Below, in pieces: positions 38,153 through 46,471 of a stretch of 64,000 bases of DNA. The number at the start of each line of letters is the position of its first letter. Positions within the stretch are counted from its first letter, which is position 1. The DNA is from Sphingobacteriaceae bacterium. Its GTDB lineage: Bacteria; Bacteroidota; Bacteroidia; Sphingobacteriales; Sphingobacteriaceae. A program made the translations under genes and the position numbers. The notes beneath the pieces are model-generated. The model was not told the DNA's origin, ran no database searches, and saw nothing but the letters and a program-made list of their open reading frames with translations. The stretch is taken from positions 62,001 through 126,000 of the forward strand of contig JAQSWM010000006.1 in NCBI GenBank assembly GCA_029266635.1, read 5' to 3'.

Positions 38153-39796
38153 ATGAAAAAGCCTGCCTTAAAGGCGATGCGCAGCCTCGCAATATTAGCT
38201 TTCGCACTGGTGTCGATAATTTCGTGTAAGAAATCTGAGGAGCAACCTTCTGAAGCCGCACGTCTGTTTAGGCCTGGAGATATCTCCGTTTCAGCGGGAA
38301 GCACATCAGCAAAACTAAAATGGTCTGCACCGTTATACTCAACAGGAAAAACTGTCAGCTATACGATTGACTTTTCAACCGATTCATTGTTTTCAACGAT
38401 AAAATATACTGGGAAGTCCGATACTCTAGGCTATACCGTAACAGATGACAACTTGGCCACCCGGACTAAATATTTTGCTCGGGTGAAAGCGAACGCCACA
38501 GAAACACAACCGGAGTCAAAGTATTCCGTAAGTTCTTCTTTTACATTAACCGGCATCCAGCTATTTCTAGCTGTAAGAGACAATGAAGTAAAAGAAACCG
38601 GCGCAACCCTGCGCTACACTCCCACAGCTGGCCTAACTTCTATTGTACTTACACCTGCAACAGGATCTCCGATCACAGTTACCTTAAACGCAAGCGATGC
38701 ATCTGCTGGGTTAAAGGCAATTACCGGCCTTGCTGGAGCCACTAAATATACCGCAGAGCTTTTTGCAGGAACAAAGAGCAAGGGGCTTACCACGTTTACC
38801 ACGCAGGCGGTAACAAACTACTCTGTTAAGATTTCTCCTTCAGATGATTTGGCAGCAACAATTGCCGCCGCAGCCAATGGCGCAATAATCGGCCTGAATC
38901 CGGGAACTTACAACCTAAGTGCTACTACGTTCATCACTCAAAAAACTATTACTCTAAAATCCACTTCAGGAAATCCTTCTGATACCAAGGTGAATTATAA
39001 GGAATTTGACCTTGAAGGCACCGGAGCTGGAGTAACCCTTTCGGGAATTGAGTTTGATGGCACCTCCAATTCAGCTCTTTACTTCCTGAACTTCATCGGC
39101 TCACAAGCCAGCAACAGCTCGGCAGCAACATTCACCAATGTTGTAGTTGATAACAGTATTGTACACGGCGCTACTACCTCGTTTCTGCGGGCAGACAGAG
39201 GATCGGCAGCTAGTACTTTCAAGATCACAGGAATTACTGTAAATAACTCTGTGGTGTATGATATGGGCGCTAACGGAACCTCGGCCTACTACACTTTCCA
39301 TTTGAATAAGCTGGAATTTGCGACACTTACTGTATCGAAATCTACTTTCTATAATTCAGGCCCCGGTTTAGTATCGGCCTCCACTACGTTGTCGGCTAAT
39401 ATGCCGGTGGTATTAATCACAAATTCAACTTTCAACGGCTATGGCGGAAATGCAAAATATGCGCTACTTGATGCAAGTGCCAACCCGATAAGCTTCACTA
39501 TTCAGAACAGCATTATTGCAAATACGCCAAAATCAGGAACTGTGAATGCGGCAGCGCTCCGGGCAACTGGTGCCGGCAGTACTTTGGTTATCGCTAACAG
39601 CGACTACTTCAATTTGAACACAACTCCTTCGGGTGGTACGGCACTTACATTCAGCACAGCAACATTAACCAATGATCAAACAATAGATCTCGGTTGGACA
39701 GCAGCAACTACCGATTTTACATTACCGGCAACTTCGCCTTTGCGAACAGCCAGCAGCACGGGCGGCCCAATCGGCGACCCAAGATGGACATTCTAA
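38153..39796 (+). CDS. Surface lipoprotein with fibronectin-III-like and beta-helix (DUF4957/DUF5123-like) domains
   Basis: The 547-aa lipoprotein (ALVSIISCKKSEE) starts with an FnIII-like domain (residues ~45-140, e.g. SAKLKWSAPLYSTGKTVSYTI) and a second Ig-like domain. The rest is a parallel beta-helix (ATIAAAANGAIIGLNPGTYNLS, then GVTLSGIEFDGTS, and so on) ending in GGPIGDPRW, the usual end of DUF5123-type proteins of pectin loci. Catalytic residues of a lyase are not evident. The SusE-like position after susD suggests a pectin-binding surface protein. I start at ATG 38153, 19 nt after susD, over upstream ATGs that lie inside susD. Confidence 0.85.
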   Translation: MKKPALKAMRSLAILAFALVSIISCKKSEEQPSEAARLFRPGDISVSAGSTSAKLKWSAPLYSTGKTVSYTIDFSTDSLFSTIKYTGKSDTLGYTVTDDNLATRTKYFARVKANATETQPESKYSVSSSFTLTGIQLFLAVRDNEVKETGATLRYTPTAGLTSIVLTPATGSPITVTLNASDASAGLKAITGLAGATKYTAELFAGTKSKGLTTFTTQAVTNYSVKISPSDDLAATIAAAANGAIIGLNPGTYNLSATTFITQKTITLKSTSGNPSDTKVNYKEFDLEGTGAGVTLSGIEFDGTSNSALYFLNFIGSQASNSSAATFTNVVVDNSIVHGATTSFLRADRGSAASTFKITGITVNNSVVYDMGANGTSAYYTFHLNKLEFATLTVSKSTFYNSGPGLVSASTTLSANMPVVLITNSTFNGYGGNAKYALLDASANPISFTIQNSIIANTPKSGTVNAAALRATGAGSTLVIANSDYFNLNTTPSGGTALTFSTATLTNDQTIDLGWTAATTDFTLPATSPLRTASSTGGPIGDPRWTF

Positions 39797-39804
39797 AAAA
39801 TTGT

Positions 39805-41214
39805 ATGAAGTGGATTAATTCATGGGCTTTTTTGGTGGGGGTTTCTTTTACAGGATGTCTGGCCCAGCAAAGTTCACTCAGTAATAGTTCGGAAAAGGCG
39901 ATTGCGTTTCCGGGTGCAGAAGGCTTTGGAAAATATACAACAGGCGGTCGCGGTGGCAAAGTGCTTATCGTCTCAAATCTGAATGATAGTGGCTCGGGCA
40001 GCTTCCGCGATGCGGTGAATGCAAAGGGTCCGCGGATTGTTGTATTCGCAGTTTCGGGCACTATCCACCTGGAGTCGAAAATATCGTTGAAAGGCGATCT
40101 TACTATTGCCGGCCAATCGGCGCCGGGCGATGGCATTTGCCTGGCAGATTATCCGGTTTCTATAAGCGGAGACAACATTATTGTACGCTACATGCGCTTC
40201 CGAATGGGCGATAAAAATCAGCGTGGCGGAATGGTAAGCGGCAACGGCGGTGACGATGCTTTTGGGGGGACTCGCAGGAGCAATATCATCATAGATCATT
40301 GTAGCATGAGCTGGAGCACCGATGAGGCATTCAGCATTTATGCAGGCGACAGTACTTCCCTTCAATGGAACCTCATTTCAGAGCCGTTGAACTATTCGTA
40401 TCATTTTGAAACCGGCGATAAAGGTTTCGAAAACCATGGCTATGGTGGGATTTTGGGCGGCAAACACCTAAGTGCACACCACAACCTCTACGCCCATTGC
40501 CGTAGCCGCACGCCACGGTTTGATGGCATCAGGAATTCGCCAACAGAAAACGTCGACTATCGGAACAACGTGATCTATAACTGGGGCGTAAACAATGTGT
40601 ATGCCGGCGAAGGTGGCAATTACAACATCGTAAACAATTATTACAAATACGGACCTTCCACTTCTAAATCTGTCAAGAACAGAGTTTTAAATCCGTTCAA
40701 AACTGAGGAAATCCCTTACGGAAAATTCTATGTGGATGGAAACTATGTGGATGGCTATCCGGACGTGACCGCGAACAACTGGCTGGGAGTTACCATGGAC
40801 AAAGGCAATGAACAGGACAAAGCAACTGCGAAACTCAATACGCTCATTCCTGCAGACAACATTTTGCCGCAAACCGCAAAGGCTGCTTACCAGGATGTGC
40901 TGAAGAAAGCCGGGGCAAGCTTCAGGCGTGATACGCTTGATCAGCGGATTGTCCGCAATGTGATTGAGCGCACTGGCGGATTTATAGATGTGCAGGGCGG
41001 CTATGCTCATGGAACCGATTACGAGAAAACCCTATCTGCATGGCCAACACTGACCTCGCTGCCTGCCCGGGCAGATACAGATCAGGACGGCATGCCGGAT
41101 GAGTGGGAAAGATCGCATAAACTTGATCCAAGCAACAAAGCCGATGCTTCCACCTTCAGCCTGAACAAGAACTTTTCGAATATTGAAGTTTACCTCAATA
41201 GCCTCGTTCAATAA
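39805..41214 (+). CDS. Pectate lyase, PL1 type, exported
   Basis: The protein has a signal or lipoprotein leader (MKWINSWAFLVGVSFTGC) followed by FPGAEGFGKYTTGGRGGKVLIV, the standard entry of Bacteroidetes PL1 pectate lyases. NIIIDHCSMSWSTDEAFSI carries the calcium-site aspartates and SRTPRFDGIRNSPTENVDYRNNVIYNWG holds the catalytic Arg region. The C-terminal part ends with DTDQDGMPDEWERSHKLDP, a calcium-binding motif common in such enzymes. It cleaves de-esterified homogalacturonan by beta-elimination. An ATG at 39784 inside the previous gene's end is an equally possible start and would couple the two genes. Confidence 0.9.
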   Translation: MKWINSWAFLVGVSFTGCLAQQSSLSNSSEKAIAFPGAEGFGKYTTGGRGGKVLIVSNLNDSGSGSFRDAVNAKGPRIVVFAVSGTIHLESKISLKGDLTIAGQSAPGDGICLADYPVSISGDNIIVRYMRFRMGDKNQRGGMVSGNGGDDAFGGTRRSNIIIDHCSMSWSTDEAFSIYAGDSTSLQWNLISEPLNYSYHFETGDKGFENHGYGGILGGKHLSAHHNLYAHCRSRTPRFDGIRNSPTENVDYRNNVIYNWGVNNVYAGEGGNYNIVNNYYKYGPSTSKSVKNRVLNPFKTEEIPYGKFYVDGNYVDGYPDVTANNWLGVTMDKGNEQDKATAKLNTLIPADNILPQTAKAAYQDVLKKAGASFRRDTLDQRIVRNVIERTGGFIDVQGGYAHGTDYEKTLSAWPTLTSLPARADTDQDGMPDEWERSHKLDPSNKADASTFSLNKNFSNIEVYLNSLVQ

Positions 41215-41216
41215 AT

Positions 41217-41969
41217 ATGACCAACTATTCCAAATTAGCGGTTGTTGCATGTGCGCTGCTATGCCTGTCGTTCATAGCTCCGCCGCAAAAACTTAAGGTT
41301 TACCTCATTGGCGACTCAACGATGTCTGTTAAGCAGGTAAAATATTATCCCGAAACAGGCTGGGGAATGCCATTTGCAACATTTTTTGACCAGTCGGTTG
41401 TCATTGATAACCGGGCTCAAAACGGCCGGAGCACCAAATCGTTCATGGCAGAAAACCGCTGGACTCCGGTAGTTGACAGTTTAAAGGCAGGCGATTACGT
41501 GTTCATCCAGTTCGGGCATAATGATGAAGTAAAAACTAAAGCCACTTACACGACAGAGGCTGAGTTCAGGACGAACCTTACAAAATATGTTTCCGATACC
41601 CGCAGCAAAAAAGCAATCCCAATATTGATCACGCCTGTGGCTCGCCGCACATTCGATTCATCGGGTAAACTGCTGCCCAGCCATGAGGCTTACTCAGCTA
41701 TTGTTCAGAGTGTGGCTGCAGAAAACAAAGTTGTTTTAATCGATTTAGACAAGCTGAGCCAGGAACTGCTTCAGAAATGGGGCGCAGAAAAGTCCATCCT
41801 TTTGTACAATCATCTTGCTCCCGGCGAACATCCAAATTATCCGGCAGGTAAACAAGACAACACGCACTTCAATGAACTTGGCGCACGCCTGATGGCGCAA
41901 CTAGTTTTGGCGGAGATAAAAAAGCTTAATCTTCCACTCGCAGACAGAATAGTTAAACCCCAACGATGA
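41217..41969 (+). CDS. Rhamnogalacturonan acetylesterase (SGNH hydrolase, CE12)
   Basis: The 250-aa exported enzyme has SGNH blocks: YLIGDSTMS with nucleophile S34, NGRSTKSF, QFGHNDEVKT with N102, and QDNTHFNELGARL with D214 and H217. The block order and the GDSTMS/HND forms match CE12 rhamnogalacturonan acetylesterases, which remove acetyl groups so that lyases and hydrolases can act. It starts 2 nt after the PL1 stop and its stop overlaps the next start by 4 nt. Confidence 0.9.
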   Translation: MTNYSKLAVVACALLCLSFIAPPQKLKVYLIGDSTMSVKQVKYYPETGWGMPFATFFDQSVVIDNRAQNGRSTKSFMAENRWTPVVDSLKAGDYVFIQFGHNDEVKTKATYTTEAEFRTNLTKYVSDTRSKKAIPILITPVARRTFDSSGKLLPSHEAYSAIVQSVAAENKVVLIDLDKLSQELLQKWGAEKSILLYNHLAPGEHPNYPAGKQDNTHFNELGARLMAQLVLAEIKKLNLPLADRIVKPQR

Positions 41970-42943
41970 AGAACCTGCTGCTGGCTTTACTTTTAGTGTG
42001 TAGCCTGAGTTTTGCAGATGCGCAGGAGAACAGGATAGTTGTTTCGGCTGACGGAAAAGGAAATTTCCAGACAGTTCAGGCGGCACTAAATAGTGTTCCA
42101 GTCGGGAATTCTGTACCACTTACGATCTTTATCAGGAACGGCATCTACAAGGAAAAGCTGCATCTCGATTCATCGAAAAACTTTGTCACCCTCATCGGCG
42201 AAGACAAGTTCAAAACAATTATAACTTTCGACGATCACACAGGCAAAACCGCTCCCGATGGCTCTGTCATCAGCACCTCTAGCTCATACACGTTCCGCAT
42301 AAGCGCAGATAACTTTTCGGCTAAGAACATCACGTTCAGGAATGACGCCGGTCCAGGCGCCGGGCAAGCTGTGGGCCTGGAAGTAAAGGGCGATAAAGCA
42401 ATATTTCTGAATTGCCGGATTATTGGAGATCAGGATATTTTGTTCCTGAACAGCCCGACCAGCCGGCAATTTTACAAGAACTGCTATATCGAAGGAACAA
42501 CAGACTTCATTTTCGGAGCAGCTACTGCATGGTTTGAGCAGTGTCACATCCACAGCAAAAAGGAATCGTATATCACGGCGGCATCTACGCCGCAGTCTAA
42601 TCGATTTGGTTTTGTGTTTTATGACTGTATGCTCACGGCAGACAGCGGCTTGCACAAAGTTTTTTTAGGCCGACCGTGGCGACCCTATGCAAGTGTTGCG
42701 TTTTTGCATTGTTTTCTCGGCAGCCACATCCTGTCCGCAGGCTGGTCTGCCTGGAATAAACTGGATAGTTTTGCTTTATCGCGATACTCGGAATATCAGA
42801 ACTACGGACCAGGCTCAGCAACTTCGCAGCGGGTTAGCTGGTCGAGGCAAACGACTGATGAAGAAGCATCTTTCATCACTATACAAAAAGTGCTGAACTG
42901 GGATCCTACAGATACGTTGCTCCGTTTAGAAAAGATGAAATAA
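41966..42943 (+). CDS. Pectin methylesterase (CE8), first copy
   Basis: The 325-aa exported enzyme (signal ending SFADAQ) is a parallel beta-helix pectinesterase. The catalytic set is Q134 (GQAVGL), D156 (GDQDILF), D180 (EGTTDFIFG) and R236 (LGRPWRPYA). It removes methyl esters from homogalacturonan, preparing substrate for the pectate lyase. The ATG overlaps the CE12 stop (ATGA) and the stop overlaps the next ATG by one nt (TAATG). The QDI form in place of QDT is a small difference from the second copy. Confidence 0.93.
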   Translation: MKNLLLALLLVCSLSFADAQENRIVVSADGKGNFQTVQAALNSVPVGNSVPLTIFIRNGIYKEKLHLDSSKNFVTLIGEDKFKTIITFDDHTGKTAPDGSVISTSSSYTFRISADNFSAKNITFRNDAGPGAGQAVGLEVKGDKAIFLNCRIIGDQDILFLNSPTSRQFYKNCYIEGTTDFIFGAATAWFEQCHIHSKKESYITAASTPQSNRFGFVFYDCMLTADSGLHKVFLGRPWRPYASVAFLHCFLGSHILSAGWSAWNKLDSFALSRYSEYQNYGPGSATSQRVSWSRQTTDEEASFITIQKVLNWDPTDTLLRLEKMK

Positions 42944-43950
42944 TGCGAAGCTTCATAGCCCTTTTGTTAATTTTCAGCACCGCAATTGCGACTCGTGCCC
43001 AGCAAGGAGCCTACCCCACTTCTCTCACCGTTGCACTTGATGGTTCGGGCAATTTCGAGACCATCCAGGAAGCTATCAACTCCACCCGAGATCTCGGCAT
43101 CAGCCGTGTGACGATTCATATCAAAAAAGGAATTTACCACGAGAAAATAATCGTACCATCGTGGAAAACGAATATTTCCCTTATAGGGGATGATAAGGAA
43201 AACACAATCATCAGCAATGCCGACTATTCCGGAAAGCTCTTTCCGGGAGGAAAAGATGCAATCGGAAAAGATAAGTTCAGCACCTTCAATTCCTATACTT
43301 TGCTTGTTCAAGGAGATGGCTTTACAGCGGAAAACCTAACGATTGAAAACACTGCCGGTCGTTTTGGCCAAGCGGTGGCATTACATGTAGAGGGAGATAA
43401 GGCAATCATTCGAAACTGCCGGATTTTAGGCAACCAGGATACCCTTTACACTGCCACATCAAACAGCAGGCAGTATTACGTTGACTGCTACATTGAAGGC
43501 ACTACCGATTTCATTTTCGGAGAAGCCACTACCGTTTTTCAAAGCTGTACGATCAAAAGCCTCACCCATTCTTACATCACTGCGGCAGCAACATCATCAG
43601 CACAAAAATTCGGCTATGTGTTTTTCGACTGTAAGCTGATAGCCGCTCCTGAAGTCAAACAGGTTTATTTAGGCCGTCCGTGGCGCCCGTATGCAAAAAC
43701 GGTATTTATCCGAACAGAAATGGGAGCTCACATTATCCCGGCGGGTTGGGATCCATGGAACGGCGATGCAATGTTCCCGAACAAAGACAAAACTGCGTTT
43801 TATGCAGAATATAAAAGTAGCGGAGCTGGCGCAAATGCAATGCAACGGGCAAGCTGGTCGAAACAATTGAAGAAGAAAGAAGCCAGGAAATACACTTTTG
43901 AAAATATTTTCCTGGGCACAAGTGCCTGGAAACCCAATCTACACGAATGA
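42943..43950 (+). CDS. Pectin methylesterase (CE8), second copy
   Basis: The 335-aa exported enzyme (signal ending IATRAQ) is a second pectinesterase with Q143, D166 (GNQDTLY), D189 (EGTTDFIFG) and R245 (LGRPWRPYA). It is clearly homologous to the first copy but divergent, so an old tandem duplication or two acquired genes. The pair may differ in pattern (blockwise or random) or pH optimum. The stop overlaps the GH43 start by 4 nt. Confidence 0.93.
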   Translation: MRSFIALLLIFSTAIATRAQQGAYPTSLTVALDGSGNFETIQEAINSTRDLGISRVTIHIKKGIYHEKIIVPSWKTNISLIGDDKENTIISNADYSGKLFPGGKDAIGKDKFSTFNSYTLLVQGDGFTAENLTIENTAGRFGQAVALHVEGDKAIIRNCRILGNQDTLYTATSNSRQYYVDCYIEGTTDFIFGEATTVFQSCTIKSLTHSYITAAATSSAQKFGYVFFDCKLIAAPEVKQVYLGRPWRPYAKTVFIRTEMGAHIIPAGWDPWNGDAMFPNKDKTAFYAEYKSSGAGANAMQRASWSKQLKKKEARKYTFENIFLGTSAWKPNLHE

Positions 43951-45578
43951 AATTTATTCAGGCAGTTTTCTTTGCGATCTTGCTTATCATCTGCGGCAGA
44001 GCCAATGCTCAAATCAATATTTCGAGGGTTTGGGTGAGCGATCAGGGAAATGGCACCTACAAAAACCCAGTGCTTAATGCTGATTACTCCGATCCGGATG
44101 CCATACGAGTTGGTGATGATTTCTATCTCATCTCTTCCAGCTTTGAAGATGTGCCGGGGCTTCCAATCCTGCACTCAAAAGATCTTGTTAATTGGCAAAT
44201 CATCGACCATGCTCTACAACGGCAAATCCCTCTTGATTTCTTTTCGAAGGTGCAGCACGGAATGGGTGTTTGGGCTCCTGCAATCCGGTTTCACAATGGA
44301 GAATTTTATATCTATTATCCCGATCCGGATTTTGGAATTTATCTCACCAAGGCTAAAAATCCGGCAGGCCCGTGGAGCGAGCCGGTGCTTGTGGAGGGCG
44401 GCTCAGGGCTGATAGACCCTTGTCCGCTGTGGGATGAAGACGGCTCGGCGTACCTGGTACATGCTTACGCAGGAAGCCGTGCGGGAATAAAAAGCTTGGT
44501 TGTTGTAAAAAAGATGAACAGCAGCGGCACCAAAGTCCTGGATCAAGGTAAAATTGTGTACGATGGGCATGAACTCGATCCCACAATTGAAGGCCCGAAA
44601 ATTTATAAGCGAAACGGCTATTACTATATTTTCGCACCTGCCGGCGGAGTTTCGACCGGCTGGCAACTAGTATTGCGCTCTAAAAATATTTATGGTCCGT
44701 ACGAGCGCAAGGTGGTAATGGATCAGGGAAAAAGCGATGTGAACGGACCGCATCAAGGGGCATGGGTAAACACGCAAACCGGCGAGGACTGGTTTTTGCA
44801 CTTTCAGGATAAAGGAGCTTATGGCCGAGTGGTGCACCTGCAACCGATGAAGTGGGTAAACAACTGGCCGGTAATCGGCATTGATGCGAATGGCGATGGC
44901 AAAGGGGAACCTGTCGCAGTTTACAAAAAACCGAACGTGGGCAAAACCTACCCCACCAACACGCCTGCCGAGAGCGATGAGTTTAATGGAACTCCGCTTG
45001 GCTTGCAGTGGCAGTGGATGGCAAATCCGAAAGCAACCTGGTACTTTTTAAATTCAGCCGCAGGTTGCCTCAGATTATATTCGCAGAAAATACCCGATAG
45101 TGCGCAAAACTTGTGGGCAGTGCCGAACGTGCTGCAGCAAAAATTTCCTGCCGAGCAATTTACCGCTACTACAAAGCTTACTTTTTCACCCAATACTAAG
45201 ATCGAAAATGAAAAAACAGGGCTTGCTGTGATGGGGCTGAGTTATGCCAATATTGCTTTGAAAAATAAAAAAGACGGTATTTACATCGTGTACTCGGTGT
45301 GTAAAGATGCTGAGCACGGGAGCAAAGAAGACGAGAAAATTATCGCCCAAGCTCAAAATACAACAGTCTATTTGCGTGTATCGGTAAGAGCCGGCGCTAA
45401 GTGTACATTCAGCTATAGTTTTGACGGTCTAAACTTTACAGAGGTTGGGGAAAGCTTTCAGGCTGAGCCGGGAAAATGGATCGGAGCGAAAGTTGGCTTA
45501 TTCTGCACCCGCGAGAGTCAGACAAATGATTCCGGCTACGCAGATTTCGACTGGTTCAGAGTAGAGCCTGTGAGGTAA
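43947..45578 (+). CDS. Glycoside hydrolase family 43 (side-chain arabinosidase/xylosidase type)
   Basis: The 543-aa exported enzyme (signal ending GRANAQ) has a five-bladed propeller with the GH43 carboxylates D49 (DYSDPDAIR, base), D157 (LIDPCPLWDEDG) and E215 (PTIEGPKIY, acid). A C-terminal beta-sandwich (~residues 345-540, starting ESDEFNGTPLGLQWQWMANP) is the GH43 concanavalin-like module. It likely trims arabinose, xylose or galactose from pectin side chains; exact specificity cannot be told. It closes the pectin operon, and I see no terminator after it, only a promoter for the next gene. Confidence 0.92.
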   Translation: MKFIQAVFFAILLIICGRANAQINISRVWVSDQGNGTYKNPVLNADYSDPDAIRVGDDFYLISSSFEDVPGLPILHSKDLVNWQIIDHALQRQIPLDFFSKVQHGMGVWAPAIRFHNGEFYIYYPDPDFGIYLTKAKNPAGPWSEPVLVEGGSGLIDPCPLWDEDGSAYLVHAYAGSRAGIKSLVVVKKMNSSGTKVLDQGKIVYDGHELDPTIEGPKIYKRNGYYYIFAPAGGVSTGWQLVLRSKNIYGPYERKVVMDQGKSDVNGPHQGAWVNTQTGEDWFLHFQDKGAYGRVVHLQPMKWVNNWPVIGIDANGDGKGEPVAVYKKPNVGKTYPTNTPAESDEFNGTPLGLQWQWMANPKATWYFLNSAAGCLRLYSQKIPDSAQNLWAVPNVLQQKFPAEQFTATTKLTFSPNTKIENEKTGLAVMGLSYANIALKNKKDGIYIVYSVCKDAEHGSKEDEKIIAQAQNTTVYLRVSVRAGAKCTFSYSFDGLNFTEVGESFQAEPGKWIGAKVGLFCTRESQTNDSGYADFDWFRVEPVR

Positions 45579-45582
45579 ATTG

Positions 45583-45590
45583 TAGATTTG
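45583..45590 (+). promoter_or_regulatory. -7 box (TAGATTTG) directly before the MazG-like gene
   Basis: A perfect TAnnTTTG lies only 4 nt before the ATG at 45595. The transcript would start at or near the ATG, so the mRNA may be leaderless. It begins 5 nt after the GH43 stop. Confidence 0.45.
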
Positions 45591-45594
45591 CCTC

Positions 45595-45921
45595 ATGACG
45601 ATAGAAGAAGCACAGCAACTGGTTGATAAGTGGATTACCACCACAGGGGTCCGCTATTTCAACGAACTTACCAATACCGCAATACTGATGGAAGAGGTTG
45701 GAGAGGTGGCTCGGATCATGTCACGCAAATACGGTGAGCAATCCTTCAAAGAATCAGATAAGGCTGTCGACTTGGGAGATGAAATGGCTGATGTTCTTTT
45801 TGTGCTGATCTGTCTGGCAAATCAAACCGGCATTGATCTTTCGCAGGCTTTGGAAAAGAATCTTGAAAAGAAAAACATCAGGGACAAAGACCGGCACAAA
45901 AACAACCAGAAACTCCACTGA
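45595..45921 (+). CDS. MazG-like nucleotide pyrophosphohydrolase
   Basis: The 108-aa single-domain protein has the all-alpha NTP pyrophosphatase motif: EEVGEVARIMSRKYGE (ExxE) and, later, LGDEMADVLFVLICLA (ExxD), the metal-binding acidic pairs. MazG-type enzymes hydrolyse non-canonical or excess NTPs to NMP and pyrophosphate. The single-domain size matches the MazG-like/dCTPase group. It lies just after the pectin locus but has its own -7 box, so it is probably independent. Confidence 0.87.
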   Translation: MTIEEAQQLVDKWITTTGVRYFNELTNTAILMEEVGEVARIMSRKYGEQSFKESDKAVDLGDEMADVLFVLICLANQTGIDLSQALEKNLEKKNIRDKDRHKNNQKLH

Positions 45922-45943
45922 CATATTCTGCGTTATATTTAAG

Positions 45944-45951
45944 TAATTTCG
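45944..45951 (+). promoter_or_regulatory. -7 box (TAATTTCG) of the ParE-type TA operon, within an inverted repeat
   Basis: TAATTTCG is one base off TAnnTTTG and sits inside TTAAG-N8-CTTAA, a possible operator for the antitoxin. The ATG is 16 nt downstream. Confidence 0.35.
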
Positions 45952-45966
45952 CTTAAAACCTTTGGT

Positions 45967-46200
45967 ATGGCAACGATAAAGCTTCGTGTAAATGACAAAA
46001 TCCTCGACAGAGTGATTTGGCTCCTGCGGCAGTTCAAAAAGGAAGAACTTGAGATCATTGAAGAAGATGGAAGCTTTAACGAGATCAGAAAAGGTCTGCA
46101 GGAAGATCTCAAACGGATTGAGAGTGATCAGATACAATACTATTCCATAGAAGAGGCTGATATTTTGCTTGAAAAAAGCATCAAGGAGCATGAAAATTAA
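45967..46200 (+). CDS. Putative antitoxin of a ParE-type pair (77 aa)
   Basis: The protein reads MATIKLRVNDKILDRVIWLL, then a charged helical region with KEELEIIEEDGSFNEIRKGLQEDLK, and a tail with ADILLEKSIKEHEN. The order of a short DNA-binding-like N-terminus and an acidic helical tail, with an 11-nt overlap into a ParE/RelE toxin gene, is that of an antitoxin. The family is one of the small Bacteroidetes antitoxins without a secure Pfam assignment that I can see from sequence alone. Confidence 0.7.
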   Translation: MATIKLRVNDKILDRVIWLLRQFKKEELEIIEEDGSFNEIRKGLQEDLKRIESDQIQYYSIEEADILLEKSIKEHEN

Positions 46201-46471
46201 GCTTGCTGATTCATTCGTATCTAGATTAAACGGGCAAGTAAACTACATTGCAAAAGATAAGCCCGGAGCAGCAAGAAAGTTTAAGAATGATGTCCTTAGC
46301 TTAATTCGGAAGCTACAATCCAATGCACTCCTTCACAGGAAATCTATCTATTTTGAAGACCCAACAATTCGTGAGTTGATCTTCAAGGGCTACAAAATCG
46401 TTTATAAAATATCTGATAATAAAGAAACTATAGTTGTATTTGGGCTGATAAAAGAGGAAGAAAAGCTTTAG
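46190..46471 (+). CDS. ParE/RelE-superfamily toxin
   Basis: From the ATG at 46190 the 93-aa protein reads MKIKLADSFVSRLNGQVNYI, AARKFKNDVLSLIRKLQSN, then FEDPTIRELIFKGYKIVYKISDNKETIVVFGLI. The IRELIFKGYKIVYKI and IVVFGLI strands are the ParE core. ParE toxins poison gyrase; RelE toxins cut mRNA on ribosomes, and sequence favours ParE by the gyk(y/f)rivY pattern. The gene overlaps the antitoxin by 11 nt and the convergent comB by 4 nt. The start at 46190 fits the family; upstream residues belong to the antitoxin. Confidence 0.85.
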   Translation: MKIKLADSFVSRLNGQVNYIAKDKPGAARKFKNDVLSLIRKLQSNALLHRKSIYFEDPTIRELIFKGYKIVYKISDNKETIVVFGLIKEEEKL

